Below are positions 11,708-23,723 of a DNA stretch of 64,000 nucleotides, piece after piece. The stretch covers positions 4,035,502 through 4,099,501 of the forward strand of contig NC_087393.1 in the NCBI RefSeq assembly GCF_963675165.1. Reading direction: 5' to 3'. The DNA is from Halichondria panicea (taxonomy: Eukaryota; Porifera; Demospongiae; Suberitida; Halichondriidae). The notes under the pieces are model-generated. The model was not told where the DNA came from. It did no database searches and worked only from the letters and a program-made list of their open reading frames with translations. The first letter of the stretch is position 1. The number at the start of each line of letters is the position of its first letter. The position numbers were made by a program, and so were the translations under genes.

Positions 11708-12330
11708 TATGCTATAAATATTTTATACGCAGAAGAAAATGAAAAGAAGAAAATGAAAAGAAAGAAATTGTAATACTTACAACCATAATTATATACTTTA
11801 CAGTTACAGGTCTTTTCTGAACACTCCACATCCAAGATAGTGAGTTTAGTACAATCGTCCTATAAATATTTTATACGCAGAAGAAAATGAAAAGAAAGAA
11901 ATTGTAATACTTACAACCATAATTATATACTTTACAGTTACAGGTCTTTTCTGAACACTCCACACATCCAAGATAGTGAGTTTAGTACAATCACAATAGA
12001 TAATTATTATGAATAAGAGGTACAAGAACAAGATCCATGTGGAACCCAGGAAGCTGATGGGGGTACAAACTACCATCACCCTCACTGATCCAGTGAGTTT
12101 ACCACGTACACTTAACAATCACAATGTCCTTACTTGCTTTTTATGATCCCCTCTCAAGACGACGGCGGATACAGTGACTTTGCAACACTTACAATCACAA
12201 TGTTACAATCACAATGTTATTACTATAATTATAAAGATAAAAAAAAAACCAAGAAGCTGGCGGTAGAACAACTAACCCTTACTATTCCAGTGAGATTACC
12301 ACACTTAACAATCAGCAGACAGTGACACTT
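11708..12330 (+). repeat. Shorter tandem copies of an exon cluster
   Basis: A unit of about 150 bp (TATAAATATTTTATACGCAG to AGTGAGTTTAGTACAATC) occurs at about 11,710-11,860 and again at 11,861-11,990. A second motif, AATAAGAGGTACAAGAACAAG followed by a Lys-rich then TLTDPV-like frame, appears near 11,263, 12,010 and, diverged, at 12,230. The array runs straight up to the SET-like fragment at 12.46 kb. Confidence 0.55.
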
Positions 12331-12464
12331 ATATAACAATCACAATGTCCTTTTACGCTTCGTTCTGTTCTGTTTATGTGTTCAACAATTATAATAAACA
12401 GTACAGATTAATGCAGTGTTGAGGAGGAGGAGACTTCAGTTATCAACTATTTAACATGTGAAGC

Positions 12465-12648
12465 TCACAAATTGAAAGTGGAAGGTTTGAGGGCAGAGTT
12501 GTTGCTATTGAGGTAATACCAAAGGGGTCTTTTGTGTGCGAGTACGTGGGCAAGATGCTCAATTCTGCACAGATAAAGGCTGCAGAGAATGCCTATGCAG
12601 CAGGGAGTTGGATGCTAACATGTTTTATGATAACTCTAAGCGAATGTG
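12465..12648 (+). pseudogene. SET-domain exon remnant
   Basis: About 60 codons read in one frame and contain RVVAIEVIPKGSFVCEYVGK followed by a KAAENAYAAG stretch and MLTCFMI. This matches the first part of a SET domain (glycine-rich strand, then PKG-FVCEYVG, then a helix and a Tyr/Phe-rich strand), similar to KMT5A-like histone methyltransferases. The segment ends at a donor, G|GTGAGA. I could not find the exon with the NHS and catalytic Tyr motifs downstream, so the domain is incomplete. Confidence 0.55.
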
Positions 12649-13282
12649 GTGAGACTAATTATAACTTCCTTTTTAAAATTAACAGTCACTAACGAGGATG
12701 GGAGATAGGGGCGTTTAATCGATCACTCTCGCCAATAGAAAGTGCAAGTACAGAACATATTCATTCTGTTACTACTCAAAATGAGTGTTTAAAATCTGGT
12801 GCCATAATGAGTGTCATAATGGTTTTAAGGGGCTGATGTATCTCTGGTCTAGGCAGCAACGAGTGACTGAGGCTAGTATCGAAGCTAAAGTCTCGCAGAG
12901 AGTTTCGATCGATTAACTTGTTTTGAACCGTTCCATCAACTGACTATTGCGTTCATGTGATGCAATAGAAACAAGTGGTGGCTGTTGGCTTGCACTCAGG
13001 CACCAGCCACACTAAGGAACATGATTGCTTTTCTATTACAAGAAGACGATGCAAATACCACCCCAACCGTATTCAGAGAACAAGTCACCTCAAGACATGT
13101 TCAGAGTTATTAAGTTTATAGGTATCCTCAGCCAGTAACACTCAAGGTAACAAAGCCAGTTCCCACTGAAGAACAGGCCACTAATGAGCAGCCTAGAAAA
13201 GCAATAGCAATAGTGCGCAATAGACTTTGTGCAATAAAGTCGTGCACACAGCGAGCCAAGGCGGAAGAAAAATGTCCATGGG
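12649..13282. other. No supported gene
   Basis: Text between the SET and HECT fragments. Frames are short and closed. It may contain decayed introns of the same locus. Confidence 0.4.
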
Positions 13283-13531
13283 TTGCATGTTCAAAGTGAG
13301 GAAAAATATATCTTCTCAACTGGGTGTTCAGAAATCCCCCCAATAGGATTAGTAAATCAGCCAAGTATCGAATTTGCATCACAACGATTGCCAACAGCAT
13401 CTACCTGTGGCCCAACGTTGGTTCTTCCTGGTGACCAGGTCCCAAAACCTATAATTATTGATCAGAGATTCAAAGGGAGAATTCTATCAAAACCAACACC
13501 ACCAGAATATTTAAATGGCAAAACTACATGA
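13283..13531 (+). pseudogene. HECT C-lobe remnant
   Basis: The frame reads FSTGCSEIPPIG, then QPSIEF and LPTASTCGPTLVLP. This is the end of a HECT ubiquitin-ligase C-lobe, where the catalytic Cys lies in the L-P-T-A-S-T-C motif; the Cys is kept here. The usual final 20 or so residues after this motif are replaced by unrelated sequence before the stop. No N-lobe is seen upstream. It resembles the G2E3-like HECT genes that are expanded in some invertebrates. Confidence 0.6.
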
Positions 13532-13948
13532 TGAGTTGCCCCCATCTTTAACGCTGTGAAGAGCAATGTTTCAGGTATACCATGCTGCCCTCTTTGTTGC
13601 AGCTATAAATATGGATATGGAGTTTCAGTAAACAAGATGAATCTGTGAAACTGTAAAAGTTCCGATACAATGAAATATTCCCAATTGTGTCCGAGTATTC
13701 TTTGTATATGCTGGGACCAAGACAGTTAGATGTGAAAGTAATCCTCAGATACTCAACAGACAAAGGTTATCAGCTGTACAAACAATGAGGTGTCATCCAC
13801 AACCAATCTGAAAATATTTACACTCACCAAGTGACAAATGTAGACTAGGTGTATAGTCTATATATATATATGCATCGTCTGTATCACTTACACACTGCAA
13901 AAAAAACTTCAAAACTGACTAATCTCTTCGATTCTCTTGCCAATATAG

Positions 13949-14036
13949 AACAACAAAAGACCGTGACACCAACTCACTCCGGACCGCCGCCGCCGCCGCC
14001 GCCCAAGGCACCACAAAGGGCCAAACCTACGTCGAG
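13949..14036 (+). other. Proline-rich exon-like segment
   Basis: An 88-base segment lies between CTTGCCAATATAG and the donor GAG|GTAAAG. It encodes a run of seven prolines (GGPPPPPPPKAPQRAKP type) from a CCG repeat. The open frame continues upstream. Partner exons were not identified, although possible exon-like pieces lie at 16.4-16.8 kb on the same strand. Confidence 0.35.
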
Positions 14037-14039
14037 GTA

Positions 14040-15390
14040 AAGTTAATACTTGCTAAGATTCCTGCTATTGTTATAGTCTCTCAGTCTGCGATATACATAG
14101 TGTTTGATTAATAGTTTCTAGTCTCTATAGTCTGCATGAGTGTTTGAAAAAACCAGTAGCGTAGGAATCATGCAGGGGCTGCTTAATTGATGCTGCTATT
14201 CAGCTCAGCTATAGCTGTGGCTGTTCAGTTTTTTCACTACCAGTTTCTATATAGTGCTTGCTGGGTTGATGGCCAGTGGTAGGATTCACCAGTAACTTCT
14301 AGGCATTTGTCAACTTCGAATTCGTCCTCCAGACTTTCTGTTTCTGTATGCAGCCATGCATGTTTCCATTAGTGTAACAAGTTGTTCATTGCTAGCTATA
14401 ATTATAGCCGTACAGAACTGAGAAGGGCTCGAGTGCATGCATGCAGAGAAAAGGATCACTTGATGTAGTTATAGCGTCCCTCATCCCTCGGGATTTGGGA
14501 CACTGCATGTAACACATAATACCTCATGCCTCGTTTTCAACATGGTATGGCAAGCTATCATCCATCACTGCCTTTTATATATTATCCCATATTCATGCTC
14601 TCTAGTTATTTATATTGTGTATCTATGATTACTCCAGTGAAGAGCCGGAAGTGGCAAGAAAATTGTTTTGAAATATTGATGATTGAAGAACTCATGCAAA
14701 ACTGAGACAATGCATGCAACAAACAGAAAATGTTAGTTATAATAAATTGTGCACAACGTAATCCAGCTGGCCTTCTGAATTGAAGAAAAGAAGATAAGGG
14801 CCATCCCGCTGAATTAGACTGTGCTGAAGAATGGTACTGTATCCCTTGTGCTGCTATTTGGACCAATCCAAGCTATGTAAATAAAGTTCTCAAGGAATTT
14901 GTAAACTGATACGGGAGCGTATTCCCGAAAATGTTATTACGAGTGGCCATAATATATGTATATCTCAGCTACCGACCAAGAAGCCTTCCTCAAGAGGCTA
15001 GTATTGAAAAGGCTGAGATATTATGAGGCAATGATAATTATTGTGTAAGTATGCGCTCTGTGTACTCTACTGTCATCACTACATGGTACATCATGTTCGG
15101 GAAATCCCAGATCCATAAGTGGTAAATAAGACAAATAATTAACTATATATAACACTAAAGTGTGATCTGGCGCAAATCAGGGGAGGAAAAATCAAGACTT
15201 GAAGGGAACACGGATGTATAGTTATAATTATGGACAAGGTAATGCTAGAAACATTTCCAAAATGAAAGTCAATGAATTAACGGAAGAGCAAACTATTGCA
15301 CGTATCTCCCCTTGACAAGGCGACAACTCAGATGACAACACGAGGTACGTAATGCAGGAAAGTATGTAGTGACATTTTATCACCTGCTAA
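14040..15390. other. Intergenic, no gene seen
   Basis: Moderate AT content with no convincing exon or repeat ends. The minus-strand open frame at 14,606-14,866 has no recognisable motif. Confidence 0.4.
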
Positions 15391-15487
15391 CAATCACGGA
15401 AAAGAGAATTTAAAACTTATGTTACAAAGAGCGTCATCTGAAGAAAAAACAGAAAGAAAAAAAATTAAGAAGCTGCACACAAGTTGC

Positions 15488-15763
15488 TTAGTATATACCC
15501 TTACCAAACACATTGCTTCCTCTAGATGTGACGTCAGGTGACCTATACGGCAGGTCGTCGGCAGAGAAAACTTTGGGTGTGTTCGGCAGTTGTTTGTTCC
15601 GTTTGTTGTACGGACAGTCTTTAGAAGTTTTTCGACTGTGTGTTTTAGAGTGACACCAATTGCAGTGTTTGGCCGGCTTTGTGTCCACACCTGTTTGCTT
15701 TTTTTTGTGATCTTTCTTGCAATGGGTTTCTTTTCCATATCTTTTTTTGTGGCGATCTTGCAT
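15488..15763 (-). pseudogene. Lys-rich exon with zinc-knuckle-like motif
   Basis: The minus-strand frame is very basic and contains CNWCHSKTHSRKTSKDCPYN, a Cys-x2-Cys-x4-His-x6-Cys pattern like the zinc knuckles of transposon-derived genes. Upstream on the same strand (15,770-15,900) the frame has stops but keeps basic KKS and REKRERSK stretches. It is probably a decayed piece of a mobile-element gene. The family is not certain. Confidence 0.4.
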
Positions 15764-16383
15764 TTCAAACCTTTGTCTCCATAGGTGTCTCTACCATGGG
15801 CATTGCTCCATTGTTGGCGGATAGTTTGCTCTTCTTTTCTGGCGATTTTACGGGAAATGCTTTTCCTCTTTACTTCTTTGGTTTTTGGTCTGTTTAGATC
15901 TCTCTCTCTTCTCCCTATAGCTTTTCAATGCCTCCTCGACACCATAGTGTAATGTTTAACTGTAACTTTGACGAAAAGAATTACCACTGCAGACTGAGGC
16001 CCATCACTGCGGGACTGTAGGAAAAGTTGAAGATAATATAAGATGGCCTTTATAAAAGTTACAGAAACTATTAAGGTGTGCGGAATAAGATATGTCCAAT
16101 ACACTATATAAAGAGTTGAACGCCGCTACTAAAAGTTTGCTGAAGATGGCAAGGTGTGACTTTGGGGTTAAGCAGTGTAGAGGTAGAGGTGTGCTCCGTA
16201 CTCACTGTAGTGCGGCTCTTGATGCTTTTTGGAGGGGCCTCAGCCCGAGGGAGCCTGTTTTTAACGTTCGGGGCCTTTTCAGGAGCAAACATATTTAACA
16301 AGAGACCTCAATTAACATTCAAGACAGTGCCACCAAGATCTCGAGAACGTCAATTTTTTGTTTATCAATAATCATAATCATAT

Positions 16384-16788
16384 TTGTATTTAGCCACTGC
16401 AGACATAATTATAAACAAAGGCCAAGACGGACCACTGACATGCACAGGGAGAGATGATGCAGGTCCGAGTAAGTCACTTGCCACAGCTGCAGATCTTCAT
16501 CCTCCTAAGAAGTGGATTCAGCACCACATGTCACTTGTGCATAATTACACAAAATTATTACAACATGGGGTAAGAACAAAACTCGAACACATTTTCAATA
16601 CAATAATCCGCGCTTGCCGAGAGATTTTTGTGCATGTTTAACATTCCTTCTAGCGGAGGATCTCCATCACTGCAGGACCCTCAGTCAGCCCTGACGAATG
16701 AGGTCGCCACCCGAACTGAATCATCGTCTAAAATGTCTACAACAACTGCCAAGTCCGTAAACATAAACGAGGTGAAGGGTGAATGTAA
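16384..16788 (+). other. Two exon-like segments of unknown product
   Basis: The first (about 16,394-16,640) is open and reads PPKKWIQHHMSLVHNYTKLL. The second (16,654-16,787) follows CCTTCTAG, is Ser/Thr-rich (DPQSALTNEVATRTESSSK) and ends at GTAAGTC. They could belong to one plus-strand gene. No domain is recognised. Confidence 0.3.
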
Positions 16789-17138
16789 GTCTATAGGAAT
16801 ATTATTGCATGGGTTGTATGTACTTTGCTTTGCTGCATGTAACAGGAGTTTTGACATTCCAGCTGGTGATCTTCCCTGAGACATTTTGCTGTTATTGGTT
16901 CCCCGGATCAGGTGGTAACTCGCTAATTAGATTCATAAACGTGTGGGCGGGACACAGTAAGCCATGTGCTTGCTGCAGGTTTATCGCGAAATTGAAGAGG
17001 TATTTTTTGAAAACATATTTTTTGGTGATAGGACCAGTGTTGTTTGATGGAGTGGCAGGTATCATCCAGACAGAGACACTTGCTCAAGGTATAACCAACC
17101 CCATGAGTTGACTGATAAAGCAATAATAATTAATAAGC

Positions 17139-17356
17139 TACCATATAAGTGGGTAATTTTCGGGGGACAAAATATTCGTGGTTCAGCAATATTGAGACAT
17201 TTCGTGGATAATATTTTCGTGGTTGCTGCTTGGATTGTAGGTAAAGGTAGGCAAGGTCGCTTCATTCGTGGGTAAAATATTCGTGGTCAGACCTCCAACC
17301 ACGAAAACCACGAAAATTTTGCCCCACGAAAATTACCAGCTACAGCGTATACGGTA
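17139..17356. mobile_element. TA-flanked MITE of the TACCGTATA family
   Basis: Imperfect palindromic element whose right end reads inward TACCGTATACGCTG and then GGTAATTTTCGTGGGG; the left end starts TACCATATAAGTGGGTAA. It is bounded by TA on both sides, as for Tc1/mariner-derived MITEs. Related copies are at 30,183 and 55,544. Confidence 0.75.
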
Positions 17357-17649
17357 TGTAGCAGCAATTGATAAATAATAATAATTATAAATAAGCAATG
17401 TAGAAGCAACAAATTATATATGACCATTCACAATAGTACAACATAATGTGACTGATCAATTTAGTTGGCAATGCAAAACCAGAAAATCAATCAGACACGG
17501 AAGTTTTTTCTCCAAACCAACTCCAAAAGTCACGACTGCATAAAAGACTGGTGTTCTGCATTTCTGTAACTAGCAATAACTTTTATACTAAATGAAAGTC
17601 ACGACATTCACCACCATGATCCAAACCTACGATGGCCCTGAGCGTTACT

Positions 17650-17805
17650 CTAAGTTGACAGTTCACAGTTGATAGTTCACGTTCGCAGTTGATAGTTGAT
17701 AGTTCGCGTTCGTAGTTGGTAGCCATACTTGATAGTTCGCGTTCGCACTTGGCAGTTCAGACTTGGTAGTTCGTACTTGGTAGTTCGTGACCTTTGAACT
17801 TTAAC
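17650..17805. repeat. Degenerate minisatellite
   Basis: About ten imperfect repeats of a 14-16 bp unit of the form ACTTGGTAGTTCGTR or GTTGATAGTTCGCGT, running from GACAGTTCACAGTTG to TAGTTCGTGACC. Confidence 0.7.
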
Positions 17806-18261
17806 GTTGCACTTCACTCTGAGTTAATTCTTATTAAAGATTCTAACTGCCTCCATGATCCACTGCACCTAGCTATTAAATGACTACCGCTACCCGTACC
17901 CCTGTTCATGTTACTGACAGGGAGTGTTTATTTTCCTATGCTTGTTTTGTATGTGTCTATTTAATGTAGTTTACCCTGCAGGACTTTTGATGGAATATTT
18001 TTATTCCTAGAGGCCCTATAAAGTGATAGTTGCTAGATTAGAAGAAGTTCATGGAGTCAAAAGGAGGTTAGTTATGAGTTTTTTTTACTAATGTGATGTT
18101 GTTTGTAGTGTTTCTTGGCGCCTTTCCTTGATGAGGAGACCAGCACAAGCCATGCACTTACACTCCAGTTACCAACTGTATAATATGATAGCAGTATTGC
18201 TCTTACAAAGACCTGTAAATAATGATTATAATTCTATAGAAAGAATTGAGAAACTCTAGTG

Positions 18262-18501
18262 GGAGTTTCGGCTATCGTGCTATGTGGAAGAATCTGCGGG
18301 TATTGTGTGGACCCTCCGGCACTGTTGTATCCTTTCATGGTCGGTGGCTCGCTCTATGATAATCTCCACAAGTTCAAGGTTTGAACGTCTAGCTGTTGTC
18401 TTGTTTTCTACGTGTATGTTACCTCTTATGATGTCTAGGTATCCAACCCTTTGACTATGGAAGCGAGGCTGTCCATCCTGATAGATGTTTTCACAGACTA
18501 G
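18262..18501 (+). pseudogene. Protein-kinase domain remnant (TKL/IRAK-like)
   Basis: Two short exons join in phase. The first ends 18,378 and reads CGYCVDPPALLYPFMVGGSL then YDNLHK, which matches the hinge region and helix D of a kinase N-lobe to C-lobe border. A 60-bp intron (GT 18,379 to AG 18,438) follows. The second exon reads NPLTMEARLSILIDVFTD, matching the W-x-x-R-x-x-I-A helix E of receptor-like or IRAK-type kinases, and then meets TAG at 18,499. The catalytic HRD and DFG regions are not found downstream. It is most likely a broken pseudogene. Confidence 0.6.
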
Positions 18502-19119
18502 CGGATACGAAGGCAACACCTGTTAGCCAGGCATTTTCATCACAGCTGCTGACACTTATTAACTCAACAACAAACGGATACCATCTAAAAGACCTCAGAT
18601 CGCTACTGTAAGTGCAATGATTATGGCTACATCTATATAAGTATCATTTTACATGTTTGTACAGGTTCTCCATACCCTTACAACGATGCACAAGGAAATG
18701 TGATATAAAATAAAACCCTAAAACTAAAACTGTTACATATTGCTCACATCAATTTCATTGCTATTTTATTTTCCCCCTAGTTGTACGTACCATCACTGAT
18801 TAACATCATATAATCATCACTCATTCAAAGAAAAAGTGGTGCTTTTTTTTTTGGCTTTTTAATTGATTGTTGCCCTCTATTGAACCATTCTAATTATTGC
18901 TCTTTATTCACGTATTTGTTGCCCTTCTAACTAAAATGTACATACGTATGGATCTTACACATTTTGATCATTAATTTTTTCAAGCAATAATACAGAATCA
19001 TGCATGAAGTTGCAATCAATAAATAAACTCTAGAAAAATTACTCACTTGCTTACTTACTACTCAGATAACTAGTAAGTCAGTCAGACAAGTGCGGTGAAA
19101 TTGAACACTCTCTCTTCAG

Positions 19120-19276
19120 TATCTTGCCTTGCTATGACTGCCAAAGGTCCTTTTCGTCTCAGCGAGGGTTCCAAATGCATTGGGAGAAGACAGAACATTA
19201 TCCCGTGCCAGTTGAGTATGCCGACTATTACGGTGAAGTGGGTGAAGATAGTGAAGATGGTGAAGTGGATGAATAA
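19120..19276 (+). CDS. Terminal exon with one C2H2-like zinc finger, partial
   Basis: After an acceptor (CTCTCTTCAG) the frame reads LPCYDCQRSFSSQRGFQMHW and then an acidic tail (GEVGEDSEDGEVDE) ending in TAA. The Cys-x2-Cys-x12-His-x5-His spacing fits a C2H2 finger. Upstream exons were not found, so the gene may be truncated or its 5' exons may be unrecognised. Confidence 0.4.
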
Positions 19277-19939
19277 GAAAACGTAGAAGTTGTAGTTGGC
19301 TCAAAAGGTAAAATCAATGTTTTGTTTTTTGACACGTGACTTGTTTGTTCCTTTTTTAGTTAAACTTGTGGACGATGAGCTGTACATCGCGAGTGGCAAG
19401 GTGACCTCATTATATGGTTATCATTATTATTATCTCTCTTATGCGCTTACTATAAAATTATGTGTTACTAGAAACTCCAGTACACTTACAACATGTACAG
19501 TCTAGATTCTACTTGTACTCACGGTCCACTGCTGTGATCGGACCACCGGACCAAGTCCACTGGACCACCGGATGTACGTATAAGCGAGCCCCTTACATAT
19601 GTGAAACGTTGAGATTTTGTCTGTCTGTGTGTCATGGATAAAGAAAGGATATCGTAACAAGAAAGTCAATGAAAGATGGACAGTGACAACGAAAGGAAAC
19701 AAGAAAGGTTAGGAAGAAGGAGGGAGCGAGAGCGACAGACAAGAGCCCAAGAAACCGCTGAGAAGAAGGAAATAAGGCTGCATGTCTAAGCACAGAAAAA
19801 AATACCAGGCATGCATGCAGGGCTGAAGTTCTGGCATTGAGCTATCATAAACGCAGAAAATGGATGCTAATAGAACAACCCAGCAACTCAGACGGAACAC
19901 AGGCCAGGCAGGCAAACTAATCTAGAGCCTACAGAGCCT

Positions 19940-21335
19940 AGTGCCATTGAAGAGTCATCCACTTGTGTTACTCTGCAAGCAAAATCAAAAAGCAAGTCCA
20001 AAAGATTCCTCGAAGATGATTTCAGCACATATCTCCCAAGAAAGCTAAACTACAGCCTACAGACGTATTCGTTGCATTGATTCCTAGTGCCATAGAAGGA
20101 TATAATACCACAACTTGCAGCTATGTTTTCTGCAGTGAATGAAAGACATTTCCCTCACCCTCACAGAAACACAAACACAAGAAATATATCGGCCTAACAG
20201 CCATAGCCGAGCGACACAAAGAGGGCCTGCAGACAGGAACAGACAATGCTTCCCACAAAGGAAGAAAATAAGACACCCACGTGATACAGGTGATAAAAAA
20301 CAAATTTCTTACAAACTACAAGGAAATAGACTAATCAAATAGTTATAACAGTGTACAATTACCCTCAATAACTGTCCGCCACTTCACATATCAATTTATT
20401 TTTTGTCTTGATACACACAAGTTTAGCTTTGATACAACTTCTGTTTCTCTAGCAATTTGTCTGACTGAATAATTAATACATTCTATAGCCCTTACTATGA
20501 AGGTCTAATTCTATGGGCGAAAGTGGAACCAAGTCAACGTCAATAAACCATACCCCTGCCTCCAAAGGAACTCCCAGGAATGGAACGTGGGAGAGGTATG
20601 TACTTGCATGTTAAATACTTCACTGAATGTATACATCGTCACTACCAAATTGTGGGAAAGAAAACTCCCTTTCACGCACACGTATAGCATCACATTGGGA
20701 ACAAGGAAAACAACACGTGGTTTGTCATTAAGACTTTCCTGGTTGCATAAACGAGCATTACAACAGTAATGTTTATTATGTTTTACTTTAGCACTTCAAA
20801 TTCTCGACTTCTAGTTTAATTCTTCCGGTTTTGCTTTCAATTCCTTTTCCCTTGCTTCAGACAAGCTACAAAACATATAAACTCTAGACCACGGCAAATA
20901 TTATGGTGTCTAGGTTGTCCTCTTCTTTCCTTTCCTCCGTCCTAACACACCATGCAACAAACATTCTCAGCACTTTCCGGCTAAGTAGCAATTAATTAAC
21001 ACGAGCAATTGATTCTAATAGTACTGCAACTATAAAGGACCCATATAGCAATTAATTTGTGAAAATGGCAGTTTGTTTTGACCCAGTTCTATAATTATAT
21101 AGACTAAGAGACATGCTGAAACTTTTGAGAATGGAGATTTGGTATGGATAGACATGCACTGTCTGTGGACTATGATGAAGCCTAGGGTATAATTATGGCT
21201 CCTGGTATGATAATGTTCTGGGGCTAGGGGCAAAGAAGCAACAATCATAGCTTTCTACTTTAGTGACCCTTTTCCATTGGAACTGGTACAGGACTATTTC
21301 AGCTATAAATACGTACCTAGAATAAAGGACGCATG
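19940..21335. repeat. Copy 1 of a dispersed repeat with two shared end blocks
   Basis: The block ATCCACTTGTG to GATTTCAG (19,955-20,035) and the block TAGCTTTCTAC to CTAGAATAAAGG (21,245-21,325) both recur, in the same order, at 25,720-25,800 and 26,065-26,145. The middle differs in length. Open Ser/Lys-rich frames (QAKSKSKSK) are shared. The family is unknown. Confidence 0.5.
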
Positions 21336-21493
21336 CAGCTAGAGGCCAACGCACGAATGATGTTTATGGCAGGTTAATCGAGGTACTGCGCTTGCCCCGC
21401 CTACTGCTGCCCAGCATCTACGCGCATGTGCAATTATCTCTACGCCTCGTGCTTGATTATAGCTATCTGAGTTAAAACCTTGAGTTTATAAGT

Positions 21494-21712
21494 ATGTCTT
21501 CTCCCTCCGACTCATCTCCCCTACACTGGGGGACACACCCACCGACCTGGCGACCCTCAACGAACGGCTTTCCAATCTCGAGCAGGCCTTGGCTGCAGCT
21601 CAACAACCTCTTAAGTCTCATCGTCGTGAGTCCTACTCTCCATTCTTGGGGAAATAGCACGTGTGACAGTGAGAGTGACAGTTCTTACATCCTCATCACC
21701 TCTACCTTATGA
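21494..21712 (+). other. Short open frame with coiled-coil-like alternate frame
   Basis: An ATG at 21,494 opens a 72-codon frame. Read one base over, the DNA instead gives DLATLNERLSNLEQALAAAQ, a heptad-like stretch, until a stop near 21,650. One frameshift separates the two. It could be the start of a decayed gag-like or structural protein. No downstream exons were found. Confidence 0.3.
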
Positions 21713-23034
21713 CACCTGATCCGGTTCCCCTCCCCCACAGAATAGCCAATCCCATTAGTCCAAATCCAAGTAGAGAATACTTAATAGCACACAAGCCAAT
21801 TAATCTCCATTTGCCACCCACACTACGTTGAGTTCCCCTCCCACACAGAAAGGCCAAACCCATTTGTTCAGATCCGAGTTTCGGAGACAGGCCAATTCGA
21901 ACCAATCTTCCAGCAATGCAACCATGTGATCTGTGAGTTGGTTATACAGGCATGCAACTGACCATCAATCCTACGTGCGAGCAAAAACTACTGTGTTGAA
22001 AAATTGGAAACACATACATATTTGTGTATAGAACTGCAAAAAAAATAAAACAGGAGAAACTTTTAAGGTACGCGGGTGTGTAAGCATATATGCATGGGGC
22101 TGGACTTCAATGTTCAAGTTCAATGCTTTGTCCCTTGTTCCAAAACTATACGACTCGTTAATAAAATGAATTCTAATGATCAACAAAAAGAAATTTACAC
22201 ATAATAAACTTTGGGCCGTCAATATTGCAAAAAGAAAGGATGACAGAGTACTAGCTAAGAAAAGAAATATAGAGAGTTGTCATGTGCTTGGCTGTACGAG
22301 TCACATGACTGTGTATGTATGAGTCACTGTTGTTGTTGTTGCAAACGCCATGGGTATAGTTATGCCTCGAGGCGTAGCCGCACGAGGGATACGGTAAAGC
22401 TGACTGTGTGTGTGTGTGTGTGTGTCTGTTCCAGCTGTAACTGCTCAACGGTTGCAATGCGACGAAAGCTAACAGCTTCTATAGGCTTCTAGCCACGTTC
22501 TCTTGGATTTTGATTCGTGGATTAGCAAACTAAAGCTTCTTTCTCAAGTTATGGCTAGTTTGACTCACATTGAAGGCTGTTGCAGTCTCTTCAGAATCGT
22601 TCATAGCATCATCTGTCCGCACAAACTTTCTATTCAACATATGAGTTAGCCTTGCACTAAAGCGCTAGCTTTTTGTTAGCTACAATACTCAGAAAATATT
22701 GTTAAAACAGCTAGCTAGCAGTAGCCATTTGTGAAATAGCCTTGATCCCAGGCCGATCCGTCTCTAATTGAACGCTAGGTCGCCTCCTCGGCCTGGTATT
22801 GATTGTATCTGGGCGTGCTCTTATTGGCTCCACCTCGCTCAGGTATTCGCTAAAAAAGAGCGAATTCCTGAGCGACTTGACACTAATGGTGTATGTATGA
22901 GCACCTACTCCGTAAAAGTAATTGTAATCTCATGAATAGCTCCGTAAAGCTAGCTAGCTACTATAGTATAGTACTATACTATGGCAATTTCAACGTCTTT
23001 TGATATCCAAGAGCATTAGCATATGCACTGTCTT

Positions 23035-23650
23035 GTGTGAAGCAAGAAGGACTGATCCTCAAGGAACAGCAGGTCCGTGCTCTCAAGCTCCTGTCAGAAG
23101 GAAGGGACGTTTTTGTGTGGTTCCCAACTGGGTATGGCAAGTCTCTGTGCTATCAATTGCTATATACCCTTCTTGATGGACTACAAGCTTGGTAGGACTA
23201 AGGGCTCTTGTCGCCAGAAGTGTAGTTCTTGTCATCTCTCCCCTTGTGTCTCTCATGATTGACCAGGTCAGGAGTCTGAACACTAGAGGTGTTTCTGCTG
23301 CCATCCTCAGTAGTAATAAGGGAATCGACAGAAGTCTTGTTGCCACTAACAAATGTGTCGGATGGAAAGTACCGTCTGCTGTTCACTGCCCCAGAGGCTG
23401 TTGTTGAAGACTATCGTTGGAGGATGCTATTACTAGAGCCTCCACTCAATTCCTCTTTAGTGGCAATAGCTGTGGACAAAGCACACTGTGTTTACAAGTG
23501 GTAAGTTATAATAACTCCCGTTGTGATTATTATGTATGTTCTGTAGGAGCTCTGACTTTCGTCCTGCCTATGCACACCTGAGCTTAGAGCATTTGCCCCT
23601 CCTGGTGCTCCAATGTTGGCTGCAAACTGGATGACCTACCCTCTAGCTCC
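23035..23650 (+). pseudogene. RecQ-like DNA helicase, broken
   Basis: Helicase motifs appear in order: a Q-motif-like KEQQVRALKLL, Walker A PTGYGKSLCYQ near 23,125-23,157, motif Ia VISPLVSLMIDQV near 23,230, TAPEAV near 23,383, the DExH box as VDKAHCV near 23,472, and after a 44-bp intron the RecQ hallmark SSDFRPAYAHL near 23,545. The normal DEAH is DKAH here. At least two frameshifts lie between 23,190 and 23,360, and the second RecA-like domain is missing. The first-half-only structure means no active helicase can be made. Confidence 0.75.
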
Positions 23651-23723
23651 ACAGCGATTTCAGATGATGTCGAGGCACTGGCATTATGTGGACCATCAAC
23701 GTGAGCTAAAAAAATTATTTTAT

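Noticed and set aside
13981-14002. CCG repeat as a CpG island or promoter
   Set aside because: It is a short codon repeat for prolines in an exon-like segment, with no wider GC-rich context.
22277-22492. Cys-rich plus-strand frame as a small secreted protein
   Set aside because: The Cys run comes from TGT and GTGTGT repeats at the end of a transposon and has no signal peptide.
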